A stretch of DNA of 64,000 bases, taken from NCBI GenBank assembly GCA_026702845.1, contig JADCLS010000013.1:108516-172515 (forward strand), given 5' to 3'. Of this stretch, positions 35,740-43,400 are shown piece by piece. The notes beneath the pieces are model-generated. The model was given only the letters and a program-made list of their open reading frames with translations, was not told where the DNA came from and did no database searches. The DNA comes from Candidatus Heimdallarchaeota archaeon. GTDB lineage: Archaea; Asgardarchaeota; Heimdallarchaeia; Heimdallarchaeales; Kariarchaeaceae. The position numbers were made by a program, and so were the translations under genes. How positions within the stretch are numbered: position 1 is the first letter of the stretch; each line of letters opens with the position of its first letter.

Positions 35740-38127
35740 ATGATGGATTTTAAAGAAATTTACGAAAATATGACTTATGGACCTGCTCCAGAGAGTGATT
35801 CCATGGCAATTGAATGGTTGAAACAGCACAACAGCTCCTTCGATCTTTTTATAGATGGAAAATGGCATATTCCCCATTCAGGGAAATATTATGAAACTGT
35901 GAACCCAGCAAATAAACAGGTGATTGCCAAGATTGCTGAGGCAGATGAAGAAGATGTGGATATTGCGGTCAGTGCAGCCCAAAAAGCATTGAAACCGTGG
36001 CAAGAGCTTGGTGGACATGGAAGAGCCAGATATTTATATGCTATAGCACGACAGATACAAAAGCACTCCAGATTATTTGCAGTTCTAGAGACCATGGACA
36101 ATGGCAAGCCGATTAGAGAATCTAGAGATATTGATATACCACTAGTTGCCAGACACTTCTACTACCATGCAGGCTGGGCCCAGATAATGGAAGAAGATAT
36201 GTCTGATTACGAGGCTCTGGGAGTGGTAGGTGCTATAGTACCCTGGAATTTCCCCTTGTTAATTTTCTCTTGGAAAGTAGCCCCTGCATTGGCCATGGGT
36301 AATACTGTAGTGATTAAACCCGCTAAACTAACTTCATTATCAGCTATTCTCTTTGCTGAGATATGTAAGAATGTTGGATTGCCTGATGGGGTATTCAACC
36401 TCACCACTGGAAGTGGTAGCAAAACGGGAACCTACATCGCAACTCACCCAGATATTGCGAAAATAACATTTACAGGGTCTACAGGCGTAGGAAGAATCCT
36501 TCGTAAAACTATTGCTGGAAGTGGTAAAAAAATCACCCTCGAACTTGGTGGAAAATCACCTATCATTGTTTTTGATGATGCGGATCTGGATAGTGCTATC
36601 GAGGGTGTTGTTGATGCTATCTGGTTCAATCAAGGTCAAGTTTGCTGTGCCGGATCACGTTTACTTGTACAGGAAAGTATCTATGATGAGTTTATCTCTA
36701 AACTAAAGAAACGAATGGATACACTAAGAGTGGGTGACCCCATGGATAAAACCACAGATATAGGGGCTGTAGTTGATAAAAACCAATTTGAAACCATAGA
36801 TAATTATGTAAGAATTGGAGAGAAAGAAGGTGGGATAAAATACCAACCCAAATGTAACACCCCTGATGATGGTTACTACTACCTTCCCACGATTTTCACT
36901 GATGTATCCCCAGCGGATACAATAGTACGGGAAGAAATATTTGGTCCAGTACTGGCTTGTATGAGCTTCCGCACACCTGCTGAGGCGGTGATGTTGGCAA
37001 ATAATACAGTATATGGACTTGGTGCATCTATCTGGTCAGAAAATATAAATCTAGCCCTAGATGTGGCACCACAGGTCAAGGCAGGAGCAATGTGGATTAA
37101 TTGTCATAATATCTTTGATGCTGGAGCAGGATTTGGTGGATACAAAGAATCTGGATTTGGAAGAGAGGGAGGAATTGAGGGGTTATGGGACTTTATTAAG
37201 GGTAAATGGGAGAAGGAATTCACCACCAAGCCAATTTCCCGTGCAACTGCAAAATATGAACGATCAACGAGTTCCATGCCAGATATTGACAGAACTGCGA
37301 AATTATATATTGGAGGAAAACAAGCCAGACCTGATGGAGGATACAGTATTATTATTAATGATCCTGAGGGTAATCGCGTCGGAGAGGTGAGTAGGGGCAA
37401 TAGAAAAGATATCAGAAATGCTGTAGAAGTGGCTAGAAAATCCACTAAATGGCCTTCTGCCACTGGGCATAATCGTGCGCAAGTTATCTATTATCTCGCA
37501 GAGAATTTTATTGCTCGTGCAGATGAATTTGTGGATAGATTACAATCCTTACTCCATGTAACTGAGGACGAAGCAAGAAAGGAGGTAGATGAATCGATTC
37601 GTAGATTGTATTACTATGCAGCTCATGCTGACAAGTATGATGGTCAAGTACATAGAATCCCGCACCGTAACGTTACTATTGCGATGCCAGAACCCATTGG
37701 AACCATGGCAATCATCTGTCCTGATGAGTTCCCCTTGCTAGGATTCATCTCCACGGTAATCCCTGCTTTCGCTATGGGTAATACTATTGTAGCTATACCT
37801 TCTGAGAAATATCCACTACTTGCAACAGATTTTTATCAGATCCTTGAAACATCAGATGTGCCTGCGGGGTCCATCAATATCGTAACTGGTCTAAAGGATG
37901 AGCTTACCGAGGTACTGGCAAAGCATTATGATGTCGATGTTATTTGGTACTGGGGCACTGATGAAGGTTCTAAAATGATTGAAATCGAAGCATCGGAGAA
38001 TATGAAGCGATCTTGGGTCAATTATGGGAAGTATCGAAACTGGATGGATCCACGACACGGTATGGGAAAGGAATTCCTGAGAAAATCAACTGAAATCAAA
38101 AATATCTGGGTACCCTATGGAGAATAA
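35740..38127 (+). CDS. ALDH16-like fused double aldehyde dehydrogenase
   Basis: 795 residues from ATG 35740. The first domain (about 25-495) is a complete NAD(P)-dependent aldehyde dehydrogenase: VPWNFPLLIFSWK, FTGSTGVGR, the base Glu in LELGGKSP, and the catalytic Cys near 302 in NQGQVCCAGSR. The second domain (about 505-795) resembles the N-terminal half of another ALDH (PEPIGTMAIICPDEFPLL) but lacks the catalytic Cys and ends early. This is the architecture of ALDH16. Translation is coupled to deoC by overlap, which points to acetaldehyde or another sugar-derived aldehyde as substrate. Confidence 0.88.
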   Translation: MMDFKEIYENMTYGPAPESDSMAIEWLKQHNSSFDLFIDGKWHIPHSGKYYETVNPANKQVIAKIAEADEEDVDIAVSAAQKALKPWQELGGHGRARYLYAIARQIQKHSRLFAVLETMDNGKPIRESRDIDIPLVARHFYYHAGWAQIMEEDMSDYEALGVVGAIVPWNFPLLIFSWKVAPALAMGNTVVIKPAKLTSLSAILFAEICKNVGLPDGVFNLTTGSGSKTGTYIATHPDIAKITFTGSTGVGRILRKTIAGSGKKITLELGGKSPIIVFDDADLDSAIEGVVDAIWFNQGQVCCAGSRLLVQESIYDEFISKLKKRMDTLRVGDPMDKTTDIGAVVDKNQFETIDNYVRIGEKEGGIKYQPKCNTPDDGYYYLPTIFTDVSPADTIVREEIFGPVLACMSFRTPAEAVMLANNTVYGLGASIWSENINLALDVAPQVKAGAMWINCHNIFDAGAGFGGYKESGFGREGGIEGLWDFIKGKWEKEFTTKPISRATAKYERSTSSMPDIDRTAKLYIGGKQARPDGGYSIIINDPEGNRVGEVSRGNRKDIRNAVEVARKSTKWPSATGHNRAQVIYYLAENFIARADEFVDRLQSLLHVTEDEARKEVDESIRRLYYYAAHADKYDGQVHRIPHRNVTIAMPEPIGTMAIICPDEFPLLGFISTVIPAFAMGNTIVAIPSEKYPLLATDFYQILETSDVPAGSINIVTGLKDELTEVLAKHYDVDVIWYWGTDEGSKMIEIEASENMKRSWVNYGKYRNWMDPRHGMGKEFLRKSTEIKNIWVPYGE

Positions 38128-38249
38128 ACATTAATTTCAAATTCATAACAATTCGACAAGGAACAGAGAATCACGTCATCTGAACATCAGAATCGGTGAT
38201 AACATGAAGACGGTTTAAATTATAATTGGGTTTATTTAATAATACGTTC

Positions 38250-38549
38250 CTATGAAGTTGCAAGAGCACCAGTGAAGAGAGGAGTAAAAGTCTCTATCTC
38301 GTCTGGAGATAAGACACTCATGATCTCGGAGATCTCATCCGGATTGATTAATCTATAGTATACACGCCTCATATCAAGTAAATTTGGCTTTTGGCGAATG
38401 ATACCCTTTTCACGTAGGCGACGAAGTGCGTATTTAATATCTTTAGCTGAATAATGGGGTAGAGCTGCCCTGATGTCTGAGGGAGTCATGGGGGAGGCGT
38501 TGTTGCTCATCAAACTTAAAATCTCATTGGTTGGTCTTGGTAACTTCAT
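38250..38549 (-). CDS. Small winged-helix transcription regulator
   Basis: 99 residues from the ATG at 38549 (a GTG 9 bases upstream is possible). It is nearly all a winged helix: RPTNEILSLM, MTPSDIRAALPHYSAKDIKYALRRLREKGIIRQKP, then a wing MRRVYYRLINPDE. It lies downstream of RuBisCO on the same strand, with a 280-base leader that holds four GTATAG-type repeats. It is convergent with the ALDH16-like gene. Autoregulation through these repeats is likely; a role in controlling the pentose-phosphate genes is conjecture. Confidence 0.75.
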   Translation of the reverse strand: MKLPRPTNEILSLMSNNASPMTPSDIRAALPHYSAKDIKYALRRLREKGIIRQKPNLLDMRRVYYRLINPDEISEIMSVLSPDEIETFTPLFTGALATS

Positions 38550-38558
38550 AATAATCAC

Positions 38559-38824
38559 TTACTATACTATTATTGGATTCATTATTAATAATAGTAAAGT
38601 TAATTTTGCTTTTCTTGTTTCTGACCTCCAAACGCGCGACATGATGTGGAATATATTTCCAACAATTCTACTCCGTGGTAATGAAAGTATAGTAATTAAT
38701 TAGTCAAAATGAATTATCTACTATTGATAGTATTGAAAAAAATTTTTCAGCAATGATATGATTTATGAATTATTGATTTCCGATATGAAAAGTATAGTAA
38801 TCTATACGATGTGTTTGCTATACT
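38559..38824 (-). promoter_or_regulatory. Leader with repeated GTATAGTAA elements
   Basis: GTATAGTAA occurs at 38559-38567 (minus), 38687-38695 (plus) and 38792-38800 (plus). The last is part of a perfect inverted repeat GTATAG-TAAT-CTATAC at 38792-38807. GCTATAC lies at 38818-38824. The two plus-strand copies share a longer context, ATGAAA(A)GTATAGTAAT. They look like repeated binding sites upstream of the small winged-helix gene. Confidence 0.5.
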
Positions 38825-38836
38825 TCTCCTCCCAGT

Positions 38837-40141
38837 TTACGCATCCGACTCTTTTTCTAGTGCACGTATTAGCTCCCTGGCACCATTTTCCTTGGCCCAG
38901 TCAAGTAGCTTGTTAGGATCAATTACACCTTGCAAAGCTGCATCCTTTGCCTGATTCATTGCTGTAGCTCCTGCTGCAGATCCATCGGGATGACCATGAA
39001 TTCCTCCACCAGCTGTGATGACCACATGAGGAGCAAGAGCATCTATGATACGTCCAATATTTTTGACGCCAACTCCGCCTGAGGCGATTGGGATAACCTT
39101 TTTCAGGCCTCCAAAATCGGGATCAAGCAATCTTTTGTTACTACTCAATGTCTCTTCTGAATCTACTTTTTTATCACCTGTACCCATTTTACCAAAAATT
39201 GTACCAGTATGAATTGCATCTACACCTGCAAGTCGATACATCTGAGCTAGAACGCTCATGTGGATACCATGTTCAGGATGTCTCGTCAATGCCCCATGCA
39301 TAGCACGATGTGCATGAATTGGAAGACCATATTCCTGTTCACGGATATGTTGCACTGCAGAGAATCCAGTAGTGATAACATCTATCATCAAGCATTTACC
39401 ACCATGATCGACAACAAAATCTGCACGTCTCATCATTGTATTGATGGATCCGGTGATATTTGCAGCATACACAACTTGTCTACCAGTTTCTGATTTTATC
39501 TGATCAGCATACTCAAGCACCTTACTAATTCGATCCTCAAATTTACAGAAATCCTGGTCAGTTTGTGGTTCGTCATCTTTTACCCAAGTTATCCCTGATT
39601 TACCATCAACACCACTCCAAGAATCAAAAGTGGTTTTTGCATGAATATCGGGTGGACTACCAAGTTTTGGTTTCACAATGGTCCCTAATATAGGCCCTTG
39701 TTTGATTCCAATGATATTGTAAATACCCTCCGGACCAACAGCAGGACCTGGAAAAGAGCTAATCAACTCATTTGGCATCTGCACATCGGTAACTCTGAGA
39801 TAATTGAGCGAATTCATTCCGTAAATATTTCCTGCATACAGACTAAGCATCTGTGGAATATTGTTTGGCTCAAATAATTCCAATGGGTAGGCTATTTTGA
39901 TCCTGGCAAATGTATCCGTTACTTTCTCTACCTCATAAGTCTTTGCTGATAATCGTTTGAGTATCTCATCTGTCATAGCTGCAACTTTTTGCCATGTGCC
40001 CACAGAGGATTCTGCTGGGATCTCTCGGAACACCCTTTCCATGTTTCCTTTGGGAACATGAACATCAAAATCCACTATAACATTGGTATCGGGATCCACT
40101 TCTAAATTTGGTTGATAAAATTCGTCATCCATATACGACAT
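38837..40141 (-). CDS. rbcL: Ribulose-1,5-bisphosphate carboxylase large chain, form III
   Basis: Carboxylates ribulose-1,5-bisphosphate to two 3-phosphoglycerates. 434 residues. All catalytic positions are present: Lys157 and Lys159 (TIVKPKLG), carbamate Lys188 with Asp190 and Glu191 (VKDDE), His278-Arg279 and His282 (HAHRAMHG), loop-6 Lys318 (GTIFGKMG), Ser354 (IASGGV), and Glu44, Thr49 and Asn105 of the neighbouring subunit. This excludes form IV. No small subunit or phosphoribulokinase is seen, and AMP phosphorylase and the isomerase are nearby, as expected for the archaeal nucleotide-salvage form III. A few extra residues precede VKDDE. Confidence 0.96.
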   Translation of the reverse strand: MSYMDDEFYQPNLEVDPDTNVIVDFDVHVPKGNMERVFREIPAESSVGTWQKVAAMTDEILKRLSAKTYEVEKVTDTFARIKIAYPLELFEPNNIPQMLSLYAGNIYGMNSLNYLRVTDVQMPNELISSFPGPAVGPEGIYNIIGIKQGPILGTIVKPKLGSPPDIHAKTTFDSWSGVDGKSGITWVKDDEPQTDQDFCKFEDRISKVLEYADQIKSETGRQVVYAANITGSINTMMRRADFVVDHGGKCLMIDVITTGFSAVQHIREQEYGLPIHAHRAMHGALTRHPEHGIHMSVLAQMYRLAGVDAIHTGTIFGKMGTGDKKVDSEETLSSNKRLLDPDFGGLKKVIPIASGGVGVKNIGRIIDALAPHVVITAGGGIHGHPDGSAAGATAMNQAKDAALQGVIDPNKLLDWAKENGARELIRALEKESDA

Positions 40142-40171
40142 GGTTAAAACCTACTCACTGACATTTGTACT

Positions 40172-40185
40172 CGATTTTATATAGA
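40172..40185 (-). promoter_or_regulatory. Strong TATA box of the RuBisCO gene
   Basis: The minus strand reads GTCTATATAAAATC about 30-45 bases before the start codon at 40141, giving a very short 5' UTR. Confidence 0.6.
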
Positions 40186-40241
40186 CTTTGAAAGATGGCG
40201 AAGGATTTGCTGAATTAGGATCGAATTTTGCATTTTAATAT

Positions 40242-40802
40242 TTATTTCAGAGATTTTCGATAAAAAAATTGAATCTCTTCAGGTATATCATCATATGCCC
40301 CATAATTAATATCAGTTAGCCTACAACCCATCTTAGTATAGAATTTACTTGCAATCACATTATTATTCTGAGTTTCAATTTTTAGTTCTGAGCATTGATT
40401 TTTTTTAGCCCACTGCTCTACTTCATAAAAAATCCTCTGACCGATCCCTTTTCCTCTAAATTCAGGGACTAAACGCAAATCCCAGAGAACTGCAAGGTCT
40501 GAACGATTCTCTAGCATATGTACACCTGCAGTTTGGTAGGCAAGGATAGCACCTGCAATAGGTTTATCAGCAGAAAACCCAAGGATCATCCTCCAGTTAG
40601 TCACATCAAATAATCGAAGTAGTCGATTAGGTGCATCAAATATATCATAATCCTTGTGAAATTTGGGTACGCTGACCTCAATGAGTTCTGCCCCTTTAAC
40701 TTGGTAAATGCTAGTTCCAGTGAATGCAATGGAAATGGAAGCATAGAGATCTAGAGTCTTATCAGTTAAGGGAAATATCTTGAAGCTGATCAAATCAATC
40801 AC
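40242..40802 (-). CDS. GNAT-family N-acetyltransferase
   Basis: 186 residues. The acetyl-CoA-binding motif A is clear: LAVLWDLRLVPEFRGKGIGQRIFYEVEQWAK (positions about 105-135, with R-G-K-G-I-G). It is followed by LKIETQNNNVIASKFYTKMGC, the motif B region. The first 60 residues are less conserved and may bind the acceptor. The substrate is unknown. It overlaps the upstream 89-residue gene by 4 bases, so the two are co-translated. Confidence 0.85.
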   Translation of the reverse strand: MIDLISFKIFPLTDKTLDLYASISIAFTGTSIYQVKGAELIEVSVPKFHKDYDIFDAPNRLLRLFDVTNWRMILGFSADKPIAGAILAYQTAGVHMLENRSDLAVLWDLRLVPEFRGKGIGQRIFYEVEQWAKKNQCSELKIETQNNNVIASKFYTKMGCRLTDINYGAYDDIPEEIQFFYRKSLK

Positions 40803-41068
40803 AATTTGTTTATTTCATCTAGTACTTCTTGTACCATCTCATTATCAAATTCAGGATCCTTGAGGCATTTTTTCAAAACTGCTTTTACCATGGGTAGATT
40901 ATCGCCTATTGTTTGAACAATCATGGCTACTCTAGCCTCAACTGGCATTGGTTGCACTGCAAATTTTGATAATACTTGATACCAGATCTCAAAATCAGAG
41001 AGAACAGCTGCTTCTTCCTCTCTCTTCTCAGCCTCCTTTGAGAAATCAATAAATTCCGGCATCGACAT
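40799..41068 (-). CDS. Small helical protein, unknown
   Basis: 89 residues, acidic, predicted mostly helical, with no cysteines or membrane segments. No family is recognised. The ATGA overlap with the acetyltransferase gene suggests a two-gene operon, so it might be a partner or substrate of that enzyme. The alternative is an unrelated small conserved archaeal protein. Confidence 0.55.
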   Translation of the reverse strand: MSMPEFIDFSKEAEKREEEAAVLSDFEIWYQVLSKFAVQPMPVEARVAMIVQTIGDNLPMVKAVLKKCLKDPEFDNEMVQEVLDEINKL

Positions 41069-41159
41069 ACGCTGTATGTAGCAATTGCGAATAATTGTTT
41101 AAATGTATCGAGATGTGGGAATACAAACTTACAATTTATGGGACTTTATCTACAAGGGA

Positions 41160-41888
41160 TCAAATTTCATGGATTACAGGAAGGATGGAGGTATACACAT
41201 ACTGGTAGAATACATTGTCATGGTCCTCACCTGAATCAAATTCCTCACTTAAGGCTACAGCATCATCAAGATATTTTTGGATGAAAGCATTGAATTTTTT
41301 CATCTGATCAGGATTCGATATCTTGAAGCTTCTGATCCCAATGGATATAGGAGATACAGGTAATTTATGCTTGGAAAAGATGCGTTTTTTCTCCTCCATG
41401 CTTGCATCTGATATAGCCTGCAGATCCTCAAATACCAGCTGCAATTTTTGAATCAGGTTGGTTTCCACCACATTATTAATATTCTGAACCATGGTGAACT
41501 GGGTGAAGAGGTTCTCAAATTTTCCATTCTCGATATTTTTAATAATAGACTCTGCCATTTTATCTCCGGTGGGATCAGAGAATATCTCATCCTCCAGCTC
41601 CTTTTCTTGCTCATCAAGTTCTCTTTCCTTGAGCAATTTTGTTGCAAGTGAGGTGAGTCTGTAATATTTGCCCCTTGACGACGCTGTGGCTTTTGAATCT
41701 ATCTCAATAATATCATCCTGTAAGAGTTGCTTGATATAGTTTAGTGTGGTAGTCTCCTTCATCCCAGTATACTTAGCCAATGCTTTGAGATTCATGGGTT
41801 TCTTGTTGATATGCAGGGTCATTACAACACCAATACCATTACTTGAGAGAATTTTCGTTCTTAATTCCTTCAGATTTGTCTCGTCCAT
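41160..41888 (-). CDS. Winged-helix regulator divergent from the MFS exporter
   Basis: 242 residues. The N-terminal HTH (about 20-70) reads MTLHINKKPMNLKALAKYTGMKETTTLNYIKQLLQDDIIEI with a wing SSRGKYYRLT. The C-terminal 160 residues are helical with an acidic stretch and may bind an effector. It is transcribed away from the MFS gene across a 140-base spacer holding a perfect 12-base palindrome at 41900-41911. That layout is typical of a local regulator of a drug or metabolite exporter. Confidence 0.75.
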   Translation of the reverse strand: MDETNLKELRTKILSSNGIGVVMTLHINKKPMNLKALAKYTGMKETTTLNYIKQLLQDDIIEIDSKATASSRGKYYRLTSLATKLLKERELDEQEKELEDEIFSDPTGDKMAESIIKNIENGKFENLFTQFTMVQNINNVVETNLIQKLQLVFEDLQAISDASMEEKKRIFSKHKLPVSPISIGIRSFKISNPDQMKKFNAFIQKYLDDAVALSEEFDSGEDHDNVFYQYVYTSILPVIHEI

Positions 41889-41899
41889 GCTTCAATAAT

Positions 41900-41911
41900 G
41901 TCAATATTGAC
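41900..41911. promoter_or_regulatory. Perfect palindrome GTCAATATTGAC between regulator and MFS gene
   Basis: 12-base perfect dyad, 12 bases upstream of the regulator start codon and about 120 bases from the MFS start. It is a likely operator for the adjacent winged-helix protein. Confidence 0.5.
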
Positions 41912-42031
41912 CATTAATTTAATTGTACCGGAATAGCTTGCACCGAAATGTGTACAAATATTTATATATTTTGAAATTATATAATAAATGTAAATATTCA
42001 AATATTGAATTTATTTATAAAGGTGATTTAC

Positions 42032-43396
42032 ATGAGTACAGACAAGCCTAAATTATCAACAGTTCTGAAAAATCGAAATTTCTCCTTGGTATTTCTAGGA
42101 GGATTAATCTCTGATATCGGATCTAATTTTGCATTTATTGCATTTTTATTTCTGGCAATTCAATTTACAAGTCATCTAAGTGATGCAGCATCTGCTCAGG
42201 CAGTTGCTCTCATCATGGTGGTGCAGATTATCCCTAGTCTAGTAGTAGGACCTTTTGCAGGAGTATTTGTCGACCGTTTTGATCGTAAGAAAATTATGGT
42301 TGCTGCAGATTTATTAGGAGGTTTCAGTACACTGGCTGTACTCTGGGCATCCAATATCGATCAATTATATGTTATCGGATTTATCAATGCCTTTACCCGA
42401 ATATTCTTCTATCCTGCACGAGGAGCAAGTATCCCCAAACTAGTCGAACCAAACCAGCTTGTACAAGCAAATGGAATCACACAAACCATGACACAGTTAT
42501 CATCGCTCATTGGTCCTGCCATAGCAGGAGTGATTGTCTACCGTTTTGGCTATGATGTTGCTTTCATGATTGATGCCATTAGTTTCTTCATCTCAGCCAT
42601 GATGATCATCACTATCACCAGCAACCTCAAACCTGAGACTGATGGAAGTAAGATGAGTGCAAAACAGGTGCTAGGTGATATGAAAGAGGGAGTAGAGTTA
42701 GTTTTGCATGACAAGGTGATTGCTTATATTCTAACCCTATTTGTGCTACTTCTCTTGGGTATAGGTATGGTTAACCCTCTACTTGCATTTTACCTAAGCA
42801 ATAGTTTTGGATTAACTGAACAGGATTTTGGGTTTCTAGTATCCTTCTCTGCGATTACTGGATTCATCACTGCAATAGTACTCACTGTTAAAGGTAAAAT
42901 CGATCGTAAGGTGACAATGGTCACATCTTCCACCTTTATCATTGCTATCTCTCTTGGTTTGCTTGGCTATGCACCATACACAGCACTACCTGTGGTGGCA
43001 TTGTACATATCCATGGCATTCATAGGGATGATCAATATTTCACTTAATGTGCCCCTCTCAGCTCTATTTCAGGCCATTATCGAGGATAAAAATTTAGGAA
43101 AGATCAATGCTTTCATGGGAACTGCATTGGCAGTTGCTCAGCTATCATCTGCCAGTATCGCTACCTATCTGGCTGGTTTTCTATCCATAAGCACCATATT
43201 AATTGCAGTAGGGGCATTTACTGGGTTGATCGGTATCGTGGGAATTATCTATCTCAAATCCTCAGGGTTGGAACATATTGCACAGTTGCGAGAAGTAGAG
43301 AGCATTGAGAGAAAAATGGCTCAGAAAAAGAAGTTAGAAGAGAGAGAAACACTTGAGATGCTCAACCAAGATAATGCAGTCATTACTAAATATTAA
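42032..43396 (+). CDS. MFS transporter (MFS_3 / exporter type)
   Basis: 454 residues from ATG 42032, chosen because AGGTGA lies about 7 bases upstream and the 27 bases before it read poorly as protein. About 12 membrane helices. The inter-helix 2-3 motif is GVFVDRFDRKK, and NRNFSLVFLGGLISDIGSNFAFIA opens helix 1 as in enterobactin/macrolide exporters. The C-terminal 40 residues are charged and cytoplasmic. It probably exports a small molecule; the substrate is unknown. Divergence from a winged-helix gene suggests substrate-induced control. Confidence 0.88.
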   Translation: MSTDKPKLSTVLKNRNFSLVFLGGLISDIGSNFAFIAFLFLAIQFTSHLSDAASAQAVALIMVVQIIPSLVVGPFAGVFVDRFDRKKIMVAADLLGGFSTLAVLWASNIDQLYVIGFINAFTRIFFYPARGASIPKLVEPNQLVQANGITQTMTQLSSLIGPAIAGVIVYRFGYDVAFMIDAISFFISAMMIITITSNLKPETDGSKMSAKQVLGDMKEGVELVLHDKVIAYILTLFVLLLLGIGMVNPLLAFYLSNSFGLTEQDFGFLVSFSAITGFITAIVLTVKGKIDRKVTMVTSSTFIIAISLGLLGYAPYTALPVVALYISMAFIGMINISLNVPLSALFQAIIEDKNLGKINAFMGTALAVAQLSSASIATYLAGFLSISTILIAVGAFTGLIGIVGIIYLKSSGLEHIAQLREVESIERKMAQKKKLEERETLEMLNQDNAVITKY

Positions 43397-43400
43397 TTGA

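Noticed and set aside
38837..40141. RuBisCO-like (form IV) protein
   Set aside because: Every catalytic and carbamate-site residue of true RuBisCO is present, and partner genes of the AMP pathway are in the same window.
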